Shown piece by piece: positions 31,933-44,563 of a DNA stretch of 64,000 bases. The DNA lies in NCBI GenBank assembly GCA_029706075.1, contig JAINUG010000192.1, positions 1,096,001-1,160,000 on the forward strand, written 5' to 3'. This DNA comes from Aldrovandia affinis (taxonomy: Eukaryota; Chordata; Actinopteri; Notacanthiformes; Halosauridae). The notes under the pieces are model-generated. The model had not been told where the DNA came from, ran no database searches, and saw only the letters and a program-made list of their open reading frames with translations. The stretch's first letter is position 1, and each line of letters starts with the position of its first letter. The translations under genes were made by a program, and so were the position numbers.

Positions 31933-32876
31933 CAGTCAGGTCCAGAATTAGCAGCCTTTTGTTTCATTTTTATTGAGTAATATTATTTCTTCTGAAAAAT
32001 ATAGGTGTCATATAGGGCCATCTAGGCTCGTCATGTCCTAATCTAAAGAGTATCTAGTACTGGATCCAGCCTGGACTTGAAAGTGTTTCTGCCTCTACTA
32101 CTTGACCTGGCAAGCTGTTCCAGGCATTGACAACTCTCTGTGTAAAGAAAAATGTCCTAATATCCATGTGGAATTTGCCTTTAACTCATTTCCACCTGTG
32201 GCCTCTTGTTCTGCTAACCAAACTTATCTTAAAAAATCTATATTGGGGCCTTCCATTATTTCCCAATTCACTGATATACAATTTGGTAAGGCACATGTAA
32301 AATCCCTTTGTCATCCATCACCATGAGGAAGGCCAAAGAACAACTCAAATTAAAAGAGATGGATATTTATCGACAACACAAGTCGGGTAATGGGTTAAAA
32401 AAAATACATAAACGGATAAACATACCACTGTTAGGGCAATAATCAGTTTCAAACATCTGGAACAGTTGCAAAATTGCCAGGAAGAGGACGCAAGTGCATG
32501 TTGTCCCCACACACAGTGAGGAAGATGGTGAGGGAGGCAAAGAAGAACACAAGGACCACTGTTCAAGAACTGCAGACTGTATGGAGGAATGGTCCATGAT
32601 CCCTCCAAATGTGTTCTCCAACCTTATTAAGCATTATAGAAATAGACTCAGTGACATTATCCTTGCCAGGGGAAGCTACACCAAGCATTAAAAACAGGGG
32701 TGCCAATAATTCTGAAACCTTTTTTTGCAAAAAAAAACGTATCATTCGAAAAATTCGTTATTTTGATTCCACATGTTGGAAAATTACATTATATCTCAGT
32801 AATGGTATTATTTGTTTTCTACAGTCTTTTTTTCCAAAATTTTCATCAACGGTGCCAATAATTCTGGACCTGACTG
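31933..32876 (+). mobile_element. Internally deleted Tc1-like element
   Basis: Ends CAGTCAGGTCCAGAATTA and its inverse at 32859-32876, flanked by TA on both sides. Inside are transposase scraps (32450-32690, with a stop-broken C-terminal motif near ILARGSYTKH) and the expected inner GGTGCCAATAATTCTG repeat. The left portion is replaced by unrelated repeat sequence (31995-32330). Confidence 0.8.
31995..32330 (+). repeat. Dispersed retroposon fragment inside the Tc1-like relic
   Basis: Starts GGCCATCTAGGCTCGTCATG and contains GGCAAGCTGTTCCAGGCATT and CCTCTTGTTCTGCTAACC, segments of a common fish interspersed repeat. Related short pieces occur at 52.3-52.6 kb. Probably a non-LTR retroposon; family not named. 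Confidence 0.6.
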
Positions 32877-32937
32877 TATTGTGAGTTGTATACAGTATAT
32901 AAACAGAACAGGTGATGGCAGTGTATATAACATATAT

Positions 32938-32941
32938 ACTG

Positions 32942-32974
<33 letters not shown>

Positions 32975-32988
32975 GGAGAGAGAGAGAA
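32938..32988. repeat. (TA)n-(GA)n compound microsatellite
   Basis: TA repeat to about 32961 followed by GA repeat. Confidence 0.9.
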
Positions 32989-33839
32989 ACAGAGTGCTCA
33001 TATTTCATGAACATTGTTAAACACAAATACAACAACATACACCATCACTCTTCAAACAGCTTTGCAACGATTCTTTAAAAGTTGCATCATGTATGTTGTA
33101 AAAACATATGCGAGTTGAGACCTTAAACACATCTAAAAATAATTTCCAAATATCTTTCCCTCGCCGCAGCTAGAAAGCTTCTCAGACTGAGAAGAGGGAG
33201 CACTGCTCCACACAGATCTGGCACTCTCAGAGCTAAAAATAACAGGAACGCTGTAATCTGCAGTCGGACCCGCACAGAGGGTTTTTTCCTCTGTTAGTGT
33301 CGGCATTCGTGGTTGGGGATAATGCTGAGCCACATTATTCACCATCTCGCCTCCTCCACTCCCACAGCTAATGCAGACTGGCAGACACAATAGGTTTTAC
33401 AGAGACATGGGTTCATTTTAAAACCCTGATTTTAGCACATTGCCAGCATATGAAAAGTGGGACTTTCTGTTCTTTCCCAGTAACAGATATCCCAAATCAC
33501 TAACTGTAAGTACTGTACGGTCTCAAAATGTTAAAATGTCTGGAATTGCCTTGTTGTTTTTTTTTTAAACCTCAACATTCAAACATTTTGGAGAATGTCA
33601 ACACTGGTGTGATGGGGGACATTTTCCCCAAGGTCAGAGAGAGGAAACGGGCTAGTTCCGCACCCCTGACCTCTTTACTCCGCCCCCCCATGTGACCTCT
33701 GAATTATTCCTCCCATGGGAGGTGGGGGGTCCTGTCTCTCTCAGAGGCCAGCACTGAGACAAAGAGAGCTGCACTGAGACAAAGAGACACAAAGAGTAGC
33801 ACTGAGACCCAGAGAGCAGGTTCCCATTGACAATAAATG
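32989..33839. other. Non-coding, nothing recognised
   Basis: No gene features; short poly-T and poly-C runs only. Confidence 0.5.
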
Positions 33840-34325
33840 GCCAGAAAAAGTGCTACAATTTTGGACGCACCTAAAATCAGGTCCCGAAAACACACTACAA
33901 TTGGAAGCACTCAAAACCCAAGAGCTAAACCCTGAAAAATGTCCAGTGTCAACTGGTCTTACTAACCAAATAATAGTACTAAACCAGGCTCAAACTCAAT
34001 CTGCAAATAATCCAACACAAATTAGAGTGAACCAAATTATGAAGCAAATCAACACCTCCTATTTGGAACATTGGGACAATAATCAAAATGAAAAGCAAAC
34101 TTTATTACAATCAGACCCTAAAACATGATTGCGCATTGGCCGTGTATCTCTGCACCATCAGAGATGCAAACCAGAGACAGATCCTGCGACCACAGCCTGG
34201 CCATTGAGGCTTATATATAAAACGTCATGGCTGTCAAAGGGAGAAAGGCTATGTGGTCACTGTGAGGTGGAAACAGAGATGCACTTTCTCCTGCATTGTG
34301 AAAAATCTTTAAAACGAAAATGAAA
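33840..34325 (+). pseudogene. Non-LTR retrotransposon ORF2 C-terminal relic
   Basis: Two adjacent open frames, broken by a stop and deletion at 34127, read IRVNQIMKQINTSYLEHWDN and TSWLSKGERLCGHCEVETEM then HFLLHCEKS. The end is the C-x2-C-x7-H-x4-C zinc-knuckle-like motif near the C terminus of many LINE polymerases. Catalytic parts are absent, as expected of a truncated fragment. The clade was not decided. Confidence 0.7.
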
Positions 34326-34702
34326 ATATTTTTAAAAGATGGAAATATCTGTCCCAAAATTTGAAAACGTGCCGGATAATGAAAAATGATCAATCTTACT
34401 GGGAGAGGGACCCACAGCGCCACTGGCTGCACGGTATGTGGCGGCGTGCCATAGCCTGTGACAGGACAGTGATCAGGAAGCACTACAGCTGGAAAACCAT
34501 CCTGTTCCGTGTTGACATCCAGGTTTGCCTGGTACATGGAACCAGTGTCATTGTGGGGACACGGTATCCATGGTGCCAGTGATGGAGATGACAGCAGGAG
34601 TGTATCGCAATAGTAATAATAACAATAATAATCCATCATCATTATCATCATTGTAATGCCAGCCATATATGTGGTGCCTTTTAAAGATCTAATGCATCCG
34701 TA

Positions 34703-35070
34703 TTAGCTGGTCCTTTACGAGTGTGAGCTGCCTATCATGATTGCAGTTCGAAACTCAACTGTACCAGACCAGCCCGGGTGGGGATCCCCGATCAGGGGCG
34801 GCGTCTGGCTGTCTGCCCCAGGGGGAAGGGGGAGGAAGAGCTGGCACGAGCTCGCCAAGGAAAGGTAGGGCAACCTTGTAAACGGGGATGGGCGAGTTCC
34901 GTCTCGGAGGAGGCGAACGTTGCCTTGAGGTATTAACTTGTCCTGCGGAGGCGGGTGGGGAGTTTGTGGGGGAGGCTCAAACCGAAAAGAAATAGAAGCC
35001 ATAATTGGCTACCGAATTGGGAGAAAAACGGGGGGGGGAAAAATCTGAAACAAAAAATACAAAAAAGATC
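34703..35070 (+). mobile_element. SINE, second family
   Basis: Plus-strand sister of the insert at 6630-6975: head AGCTGGTCCTTTACGAGTGT, B-box-like GCAGTTCGAAACTC, body CTGTCTGCCCCAGGGGGAAG, tail CCGAATTGGGAGAAAAACG followed by an A-rich end. Confidence 0.8.
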
Positions 35071-35904
35071 TCACTGAGGATCTCACTGGAACGCTCAGCA
35101 AACAGCAGGTTGCCAGGGAGGAGTCTGATCATAGCTGGGGTGGAGGGGGTGGGGAGGGGGGGCAGAGTGATTTGAGGGCCAGATTTGGAACTTTGCCAGA
35201 ACCCAGGGGAACCTCCCTACCATTCGTGACAAGGGTCACAGCACCAGGACCTCGATTTAACATCTCACCCGTGACGCGACCCCCCGCCCCCTCGAGACCA
35301 CGTGACAAAATGGGGGTGAAGTGAGCGTGACACATAGATGGGGCTACATCTCCCCACAGCCAGAGATGGGGCAGCCGTGTTTCTCACAGGGCCTTTCACA
35401 CGACGGGACAAAGGGGGGATTCTTCTCCACCGGAGCGTGGCTGCAGGAAGTGTGCAGGATGCCAACTGCTCGCAGGGTAACCGTGGGGTCGGGTTACCCA
35501 CAGCTGTCTCCAGCCAGCCATGCTCGCATGCCTGGTACATAATACAGCATACCTCATGCGTGTAGAAGCAGCAGAATCACACAGACGGGCTAGATAAACA
35601 CACCTCCTGGGCCCTCTGGCATTCCTGTGCGTGGAGCTACGGTCACGGTAAAGAGAATCTTGGTACTCCCGGTAAAGGCAGCTAACTCCCAGTTAACAGA
35701 CGCATGCGCACACGCAGGCACACTGAACAGCCGTTTGTACCCTTCAGTAAAAAATGCATGGTTATGTTTGGAGCACCTGTAGTATGCATGTGTTCACGAG
35801 GTCTTGTGGTTCCTACAGTAGCGCCCCTGCTGTCAATCAGACCGTTTGTTCATTGCACTGGAGTGCATCCACGTGGGTTTCAGTAGAGGTGGGGGACACA
35901 CACG

Positions 35905-35935
<31 letters not shown>

Positions 35936-38900
35936 CTGTTGCCATTCTGTCGTTTACTCTTCATAACCGTGGTATTCCCAGGCTGGCAGGCACAGTACAT
36001 GTTGTCACGCCCTGATGCGACGCCCCGATTCCTCTTGTTTAAATCATGTATCTGTTAAATCATGTAAACTAAAGGGAGATGGAAATAGTCATATTTGTCC
36101 TTCCTTGCTAGTTTGTTGTAAGAAGCCAGCCTGGTAGTTTGGTCTCTTTTGTGGGTTTTTCCACCCCAGCATGAATGGTGTTGGGGGAATTGGTTTTTAT
36201 TTTGGCCAGGCGATGTTATGGTTTTTGACTTCTTTGGCAGAAAGATTGCGTCATTTTGGTTTGGGATTACCTCTAATTGTAGTCATCCCAATTAGTAGGG
36301 TTGTCATGGATGAGGACGAGAGGGAGGAGCAGAAGGAGGAAACATGCAGAGCAGGGGACCAGAACATAAATCAGGAAGCAGGGAAGAGTTTTAAAGAGGT
36401 GCTGATAGGATTGCTACACCGGCGTAAATCAGGCATGGTTCAGTCACACCGATGGCCCCCATAAACCAGGCAGAAACGGCAATGGGCCGATGACAGTCGG
36501 GTCAGGCCATCCATCTGTGACTCTGTGTTAACATCCTCTAACAGGTTTACAGCAGGGAGGTCGGGAGGAACCAGCGAAAACGTGAGAGCGACAGCCAACA
36601 ACAGCTGGGGGAATTTGGTTTGGGAAAGGTGGGAGGTGCCACCATAGCAAAGTTCACAACCCCTACCCCGGGGCTTTTTAAACTGATTTATCTGTATCAT
36701 TTTTGGAGACTAATGTGGACTTTCCCCAGCTGTTTAAGCCAATAAAGGTTTCCTTTCTCTCTCTCTCTCTCTCTCTGTGCTTTTTATACTTGATGCGCTG
36801 ACAGGTTCACGCAGAGATTGATTCAATAAAGTAGAGGAACGGTGTTTGCAAGGTCAGTGGAAGGGTGAGGTCGCCCTGTAGTGAATTTCTGGCTCCAGAT
36901 CTTTCTGACAGGGTGAGGAAAGGGTCGTGGTCTCCCGCGAACGATAGTTCGCCCATGGCCGCTTGCTTGAGATGGCTGCGACTGTGACATTGCATCTTGT
37001 GCCGGAACAGTGATTTTGGGGGGCAGGGCTATGGGTTGGTTGGAAAGACTGCTAACAGAATCCCCCGGTAGGGCGGCAAACAAACAACGTCAGATGGAGC
37101 CAGGCGATAAGAGAGAGAGAGCGAGGGTGCCATAGCAATAGCAAGGGCTGTGTAAAAGGCACCATTGATAACCAAATGCAACTGTGTTCTATTTTTTCAA
37201 CCCAGTGACAATCTCCTGGCAGTGTGAAAGTGCCATGTCCTCTGCATGCCCACGCATATGGGGTTGAGTCAGGCATCAGCCAGAATTGATCTTAACAAGG
37301 ACAAAGCACAAAAGCAGCGCATTCATAGGTCCAAACTGCGTTATGGGGCAAAGTAAAGGCCTCACAGAAGTGCCATCTGAAATCATCTGGGCATTTTAGG
37401 CGTAACACATTTGTCACGCCTTGAAACTCACGCCCATTATAATGCACCTTGGTGGGAGGGGGAATTATTTTTATGGTTTGCTGGTCGGATTTCATAAGAG
37501 ATAGAAGATGAAACTAAGAAAGTAGAATCTTTGCGAAGCTGATCTAAATATGATTGGCATGTCCAGCTTGAAATGATGATCTAATCAGTGTCCAAAATGC
37601 ATATCAAAATGCATACATGCACAGAAGTTTATTTCTGATGTATTAAGTACTGCTCCGAAGCTAAGTAAAAGCGATTGAGTGTGCATCAAAATTCTTTGGA
37701 AGTTCATGACACGGCAACAATGCGAAAGTGCATTCCGGATCTAATCAGTTTTGCTTATACTGTTCCCTCGAATTCTTGGTGTGACTTACTCACCAGCATG
37801 CCTGGCAGCACATACTACCAAGCGCACAAGTATGTAGTATGCACTCATGCGTTTTGGAACACAGCCCTAGATACATTCAGTGTTTCCGGCCAGACATTTT
37901 CCCCAAAAAAGAAAAGCCCGGTGCGACCCTCGCCGACGAGCAGAAAGACTGGGGACATGTGATCCGGTCGAGTGTGCGAGAGTGTGAGTCACACACTGTC
38001 AACACAGGCTGATGAGCAGGTACCTTCCTGTGTGAAAAAACAATGCAGGAAGTTCCAGTCATGTCATGATGGTACGCAATGTCATGTTAATAGAAGTGAG
38101 TCGAGTGAAACAAGAGCCCTGTGAGCACAGCCGAGTGAAACTGAGCACAGACAGGCTCTGTGCTTTTTCTGGAAATTGACACAGATTAACCTTGAAATGT
38201 CTGCCCCCTCTAAAAAGGCCTATTGTGTGTCTGTCTACTGCGTGCACGTGCAGCATGTGCGTTTGATGGACGAAATGAATATTTTCTCACAAAGCAAATC
38301 CCCAGTTTGAAGAAAATCAAAAAACATGTTCGAGGGAGACATTTTTGCACTGACACGGACGGCTTCGAACGGGATGTCCTTGCGGTGGTTTCTACGGTTG
38401 CATGTTTGCGTTTCGCCATTTGCGCTGCGGGTTACACCCTTTCTCATCTTGTACAGGGAAGTTCTGTGCTCTTAATGCCTTGCACACATCCAGATAACTC
38501 TCTGGTGTGAGGGTAAAACCTGAATTATTGTTGAAGAATAATAGACATCATGTAATTGTGTGCAAAATAGTTGCGCCTGTGTGTGTGTGTGTGGGGGAGG
38601 GGGGGGGGGTGTTTGGGGGGTTGGGCACATTATGCCTTGAGGAAGGTTTTGCAACAGTCTCCAAAGAGATCAGATAATAGGTTTCTGTGGCCCATCTTTT
38701 CTGTTTACAATACATACATTTGAGGTGGTTTGTCTTGACAGCTGACATACTGTAGCATGACAAAAAAAAGTCAATTTCTGTAGATTTCTAAAGCAATCAG
38801 TCCAAAATGTTTACTATAATGGTGTGAGATCACAGTTACTTTTTAACGAGATTAACAATTTATTTTATTACATTTGCAAACCAATGACGGCATTCCCTGA

Positions 38901-39214
38901 TAAAACTACAGGATAACAGACTGACTAATTTCTAAGTGATTCAAATAAATTTTTCTCAAAATGTGTTCTCATTAAAATACAATTCATTCTGTGGAAATAT
39001 TGCGTGGCAAACTATAAAATGACCCAGACTTCTCTGATGACAACAGACACACACCCACATGGGCAAACACACACGCCTCACGCCACACAGTCTCATGCAC
39101 ACACATACAGACACACACACATGCTCATACGGACACACATGCACGCATGCAAGCATGCACGCGCACACATGACTGATCTCATGTATTTTAATTACTTTGG
39201 AAGAAGCTGCTGGA
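35071..39214. other. Non-coding, with short microsatellites
   Basis: No gene or large mobile element recognised. Contains (CA)n at 35907-35935, (CT)n at 36755-36776, a (GT)n plus poly-G run at 38580-38612 and CA-rich sequence at 39045-39170. Confidence 0.5.
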
Positions 39215-39370
39215 TTTTTTCGAAATTGTCTTTCTGCATGGCAGTTCATAAATTGTGTCAGACGACGCAATCTGTAGCACCTTTTCTAGCCCCTTATCTT
39301 CGACCACCGAAAGTGATCTACAGTCCACGGCAATCCAGTGAGCCAGTGAGTTGGTTACTTTGTTAGACGT

Positions 39371-39378
39371 GGTCTTAC
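39371..39378. repeat. Left 8 bp target duplication of the hAT MITE
   Basis: GGTCTTAC, identical to 39693-39700. Confidence 0.9.
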
Positions 39379-39692
39379 CAGGGCTGGACTGGCTATATAG
39401 TCTACCGGGCAAATGCCGGTGGGCCGATCTAGTTTTGGGCCGGTAGGGCCTCGGTAGGGCCGGTAGAATCATTTTATATATATTATACCACGGACCGGGT
39501 GTTCCGAGGGGCGCAATAAATTTTTGCGCATATAAACGAACTGGTCTCAGCTTCTTTTTCGCGCAGCACCCCCGTCGACAGATTTATTCGCGCAGCACCC
39601 CCGGTCGACAGAAAATGCGGCGCTCGCACCGGGTGCCGGGCCGGTCTGAGCGCGAAATGGCAGGGCCGATTTTTTCTCCCAGTCCAGCCCTG
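39379..39692. mobile_element. 314 bp non-autonomous hAT element (MITE)
   Basis: Perfect 14 bp terminal inverted repeats (CAGGGCTGGACTGG and its complement) and perfect 8 bp target duplications. GC-rich interior with a GGGCCGGTAGGGCC motif and a duplicated block (CGCGCAGCACCCCC near 39560 and 39590). No coding capacity. Confidence 0.93.
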
Positions 39693-39700
39693 GGTCTTAC
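39693..39700. repeat. Right 8 bp target duplication of the hAT MITE
   Basis: GGTCTTAC, identical to 39371-39378. Confidence 0.9.
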
Positions 39701-39953
39701 TCATCTTGGCTCTGAACCCCGTCATCTGGTCGAGTGTGGGTTGGCGACTCTGCTTGCTCGTACTAGGACTAACGTTAGCCTGATCAGCGTTAGCTCTGGC
39801 TTCCACGCTAGCTGCAACATGTTTAGCATTGAGAAACGTTCCGTGGTGTCTGGAGTGCAAAAATATAGTGCGATTAAAATGCGTATATTTTTTAACGCGT
39901 TATTTTTTCTGTAATTAATTAATCGAAATTAACGCGTTAAAGTCCCAGCCCTA

Positions 39954-40767
39954 ATTTTAATGTAGACTCGAGCAGCTTATTTTGTAAAATGCAGACAAGC
40001 ATTTTCTGTGCCCCTTGTTTGTAAGGATTGACTGGCTTGTTGAGCAGTCATCAGGGTTTATGAGGGGTCAGGAGTCAGAGTTCAGATGGGCTAAAAGTGT
40101 GCTTTTTCTCCCGTTACCATGGATACACTGATTGAGTTGAGAAATTCTGGATGGAAAAGTAGTTTTGAACAGGTGAATTAGAACAGAGCCATCTCCCCCT
40201 GCATACTACATTTCCCAGGGTGCATTTTAAAAGGTTGGTTTATATTGGTTTGAAAACTTAATAAAGACAAAGGTTGTAGACATCAGGACAGAGAGCAACA
40301 TTTTCTGAAGCATCTCTAATGAAACACTTCTTCCCTGTGGAAAGGCATAGTTCTGTGATTATCAGTGAACATGCTGTTGGCGCCCATGATAATTTAACTC
40401 CTGCATCACATGCCTGAAAATCCATGATAAAACAGGACAAGATCAAAAAATAGCAATGGATCCATTTACACAGCAGAAGCTGTTTGCCTATTTCCCACTA
40501 ATTCTGCATGATGACAGTATAAGCCATGAAAAAAACAATGAGTTTAAAACAACATGTGAGGAACATAAGGCTCAGGAAGATGTCGATGTGAAGATTTTAA
40601 AAAGCTTGTACATGAAAGCAAAATGTCTGCCCTAATTTACAACTGGTGAGACCAACACTCACAGGGAAAGAGACATGGCCCTTTTGGCTCAAGCATTGAC
40701 CAGAACCTCCTGGCTCCTGGAAGAGAACCCCAGCCACCAGCACCTTGTATGGCCTCTCTACGGTTAG
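39954..40767. other. Non-coding, nothing recognised
   Basis: No gene or repeat family identified. Confidence 0.5.
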
Positions 40768-40930
40768 TGCTGCTCATAACCGCTCTTCCCCAAATCTGAC
40801 CGCCCCCTGGTGCTAATCATAACCCTTCTACCCCGTGTCTGACTGTCCCCAGTGCTAATCATAACCCTTCTACCCCGTGTCTGACTGTACCCGCTGCTAA
40901 TAATTACCTCTCTGTCCTGTCTGTAACCAC
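40768..40930. repeat. Minisatellite, about four copies of a 42 bp unit
   Basis: Units begin TGCTAATCATAACCCTTC and continue TACCCCGTGTCTGACTGT. The two middle copies are nearly identical; the outer ones are diverged. Confidence 0.85.
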
Positions 40931-43544
40931 AGCGTTTTCTCCAGTGCCACAAGAATGAACTGAGCTTCAGATGTTCAGCTTCTAGAAAGCTAGAGGAATA
41001 TCAGCGCATTTCCCTTCCCAGAGATGAGCTGAACATCACAACGCACTCGGTGAGTTGGGTTTCCCAGGAGGCCGCAGCTCTGTTGTGGGGGTGAGACGGA
41101 TGCGGAGAGACTTAAGAAACCACTGGCGATGTAATATTCATGTGAGCCGTGGCCCGTTTCTCCGTCACCGCGGTGATTAGAGAGCAGGCCGCTTTCTCTC
41201 CCTTCCCTCCTCCCTCCGCTCTCGGAACAGACTGATGTGGCAGCAGCAGGTTGCCATGGTAATGGCCAATGTTTGGAGGGTGAAAAAGACGCAGCCCCTT
41301 CAGCCTCTCTCCCCCCCTCTGATTTTGTGAGGAGAGAAGCGCAGGATATAATCTTTCAGCACTTGTGCCCTCCACCCCCTCTCACCCTCACTCTCCTGTG
41401 CCATTACAGAGCCCAGGAAGTTTCCGGGAGTTTTGATAACGTCCCCCCCACTCAGGATTGCTCTCAGTAGACTTAGATGAGGGGGCTTGGGGTGTGGGTG
41501 TGAGGAGAATCTTGGCCTGGCATGTCTAGCATGCCCGGGGCTAGTCACATTTAAATATGAATATTTTCCCTTATACTTATCCTTTAATATGCATTTCTAA
41601 TTAAAGCTTGAAATTAATATCAAGGTTTTATGGTAAAAACAAAAAAATCTGTGAGTATTAGAAAATGCACATTGAGAGGTGTTCAGTTAGAGTTAGATGT
41701 TCCACACACACACACACACCAATTTCAGCAGCGTTCACAATGCTGGTGAGCACACACCACAAATTATGCGAGTGTGCGATACCAAAAAAAGGTGTTTACA
41801 TTTGGGACACAATTTCACATCACCACCTTGTGGCGAACTTTGAACTATAGGAACATTGAGTACATCTATCAAATTTCTTGAAGTATTTCACTTCAAGTTA
41901 CTTTTTTCTTTTCTCTGAGTTTTCTAATTTCTCATAAAACAATACTTAGTGCCCTTTAAACCTGAAAACATCACAGAGAGTGGTTATCTTACTTATATAG
42001 ACACATATCTGCATGTCTAGAGGGTGGATGCTTAAATTGTTCCAACCTGTAGATGCTGAACTAAGGGATTCGCCTACTCTATCACAATAAAAGTGATAAA
42101 GCAAAATAAGACCTTGATATGAATCAAAGCAGATGTGAAACGTAAAGGATTGCCAGTGATTCTGGAGCAGATGAAAAGACGTCTGCGATCTGAGTGATAG
42201 TAATATAATTAAAATGGTGATGAGCCTATCCTTGATTTGAGACAGAGAAAGGTCCAGTTACAGTTGCATAAAGTAAAACATCATCTAATCGTATGTATGA
42301 GTCTGAGGGTATTGACAATGTCAACTCTTTCAGACATAAAGAGCTCCCCACCCACCATGGAACACACATTCATGCACATACTCGAATTGAATTTATTTTT
42401 TCTATGATTTTAATTTCCCCTATGTACCGTACGCGCAAATATTTCCAGCTGGATGCAAAGTGAGAGAACAGGGAAAGTATGTAGAACTATGGAGGTGATT
42501 TATGAGCTCTTTTAAAAAAAAACGATTATCAACGCTCAGTTAGCCAGCGGCTATTTGCAATCTGTATGTTTGCTGTTTGGGAGTTTTGCCAGTTGTCTAG
42601 CCATCCATGAAAGATGTTCGTCTCCAAACATGGAACTGCATGCTTGAAGCATGGACCTCCCATTTATTTGAACAAACACCTGCTTGCAACACCTTCTTTT
42701 TTTTTTGTTTACTCAATAATTAATAATTAGGAAGCAAGGACTTTGGGGGGTGGGTTGATGTTATTGATGTTAGCACAAGCCATGTTTATCCTTGACCGAC
42801 AAGTGAGAAATTATAGGGTGAAATCCCCCCCGTTACGGATAACCGCAAAAGTCAACATGTCAATAATTCATCTTCCATATGATTTCATATATCACAGCCT
42901 GAATAATGAATGCTCTCGCCACTGTGCTTTCCCCTTTCTCCTTGCCAAGAGGTTTCATAAGTATTTCAATTGTGCAGGGAGAGGAATTATGTACAGCAAC
43001 ACTGGTCGTGCTCTACACAAGCTACACGAGGAAAGCAGTGGTGCTTGCAGTGATGATGACTGTTATTGCCATTAGTTTATTTCAGTTCTTTAGACTAGGG
43101 ACCCTGGAGCCCTACATTCCGGTAACACATCGGGAGAAGGGAGCTGCATGTCACAGGGTAAACGTGACTGCTGTGTCACAGGGTAAACGTGACCACTGCT
43201 TCGGAAAGCTGTGTTCATGTGCACATAGTGTAAATGCTGCTTCTGTTTCAGATAGCGGTTTTCATTGTGTGTGACACTGCTTTGGGTGCACATAGTGTAA
43301 ATGGGACTATTTCTTCCGATATTGGTATTAATTGCAACTCATAGAAAAAATTACATTTCTCATTAGTAGGGAAAATGAACAAGGCAACCATTTAAAAAAA
43401 AAAACATTTAATTTATGGGAGGGCATCGAAAAATAAATATGTATTTTAAAGTTTGTAACACCTGTTTTGTAAAACCTGAATGGAAAAGTAAAACTGTTGG
43501 TGGGAAACCAACCAGTTTTGTTCTTCTGCCGATCAATCCAGCTA
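40931..43544. other. Non-coding, nothing recognised
   Basis: AT-rich intergenic sequence with short (CA)n at 41704-41719 and poly-A or poly-T runs. No supported gene. Confidence 0.5.
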
Positions 43545-44563
43545 CACAGCTGTTTCACAAGGAACAGTGGCTAATGTGATGTTGGCATGGAAGTCTGAGG
43601 GAAAGACATCATCAACTAGGGGCAGCGGTGGTCAAAAGCGCACCCTCTTCAAATGTGAGGTCTGTGCATTGGTTTGAGATGCAAGGCAAAACAGATGAGC
43701 AAATCTGAATCAGACAGCAAATATTCGCTTTGGATAAAAGCGTCTGCTAAATGGCGTATATCATATCATATCAAATATCAATCTAAAGCATGTGCAAGCA
43801 GTTTCATCAAGAACAGTTTATTGTGAACTTCACAGAGAGGAATAGTATGGTCGGGTTTCAGTGCATAAACCCCTTATGACACCTAAAAATGCATGTTTGT
43901 GAATAAAGTGGTGCAGAGAACACAGGCAGTGGTCTACTGAGCAAAAGGTATGGTCAGATAAGTCATCCTTCAGTCTGCTCTCAACAAGTGCACAAGTGTG
44001 GCCCATGCCAAAAGAAACCTACAGGCCCGAGTGCTTCTTTCCCATGGTGAAGGGTTCTGGTGGCTTAGTTATGGTGTGGGGGACATTTTCCTGGCATGAT
44101 TTAGCTTCACTCAACCCCTTGGAGGGAAAGGTAAACACAAATAATTACGAAGACATTCTGAGTGATCACCTTCATCCTATGGTGAAGCATTTCTATTCTG
44201 ATGGGAGTGGTCTCTTCCAGGATGACAATGGCCCCATCCACAGGGTCACTCAATGGTTTGATGAACATGAAAACAATGTAAACCATATGCCATGGCCATC
44301 TCAGTCACCAGATTTCAACCCAATTGAACACATGGGAGATTCTGGAGCGGCGTATGAGACAGCGTTTACCACCACCATCAACAAAACACCAAATTATGGA
44401 ATTACTCATGGAAGAATGGTGTTTGCATCCCTCCAATAGAGTTCCAGGCACCTGTAGAATCTATGGCAATGTGAATTTAAGCTGTTCTGGAAACTTTTGG
44501 TGGCCTAATGCCCTATTAAGACACTTTATGTTAGTGTTTCCTTTATTTTGGCAGTTAACTGTA
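43545..44563 (+). pseudogene. Tc1-like transposase, C-terminal half (relic)
   Basis: Starts in the second helix-turn-helix (TTCACAAGGAACAGTGGCTA matches 18120-18140 of the other relic). After deletions and frameshifts it opens as a 147-codon frame (43996-44439) with SGGLVMVWGTFSWHDLA, GLFQDDNGPIHR (second catalytic Asp) and PWPSQSPDFNPIEHMG (third acidic residue), the DDE core of Tc1 transposases. A WSDKSSFSLL piece just upstream keeps the first catalytic Asp. The right end reads GGCAGTTAACTGTAC near 44563. A SINE tail fragment sits in its middle (43722-43790). Confidence 0.85.
43722..43790 (+). repeat. SINE tail fragment within the Tc1 relic
   Basis: CGCTTTGGATAAAAGCGTCT then GCTAAATGGCG, followed by an ATATC-rich simple end. 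Confidence 0.65.

Larger units (their letters stand above)
39215..39953 (-). pseudogene. hAT transposase N-terminal relic, disrupted by a MITE
   Basis: Minus strand, two blocks of one protein: 39860-39700 reads HHGTFLNAKHVAASVEARAN and SKQSRQPTLDQMTGF; 39370-39225 reads VTNSLAHWIAVDCRSLSVVE then DKGLEKVLQIASSDTIYELP, typical of ZBED-like hAT transposases just after the BED finger. The right end at 39953 reads TAGGGCTGGGACTTTAACGC on the minus strand, a hAT-type terminus. The left part, with the catalytic core, is missing. Confidence 0.75.
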
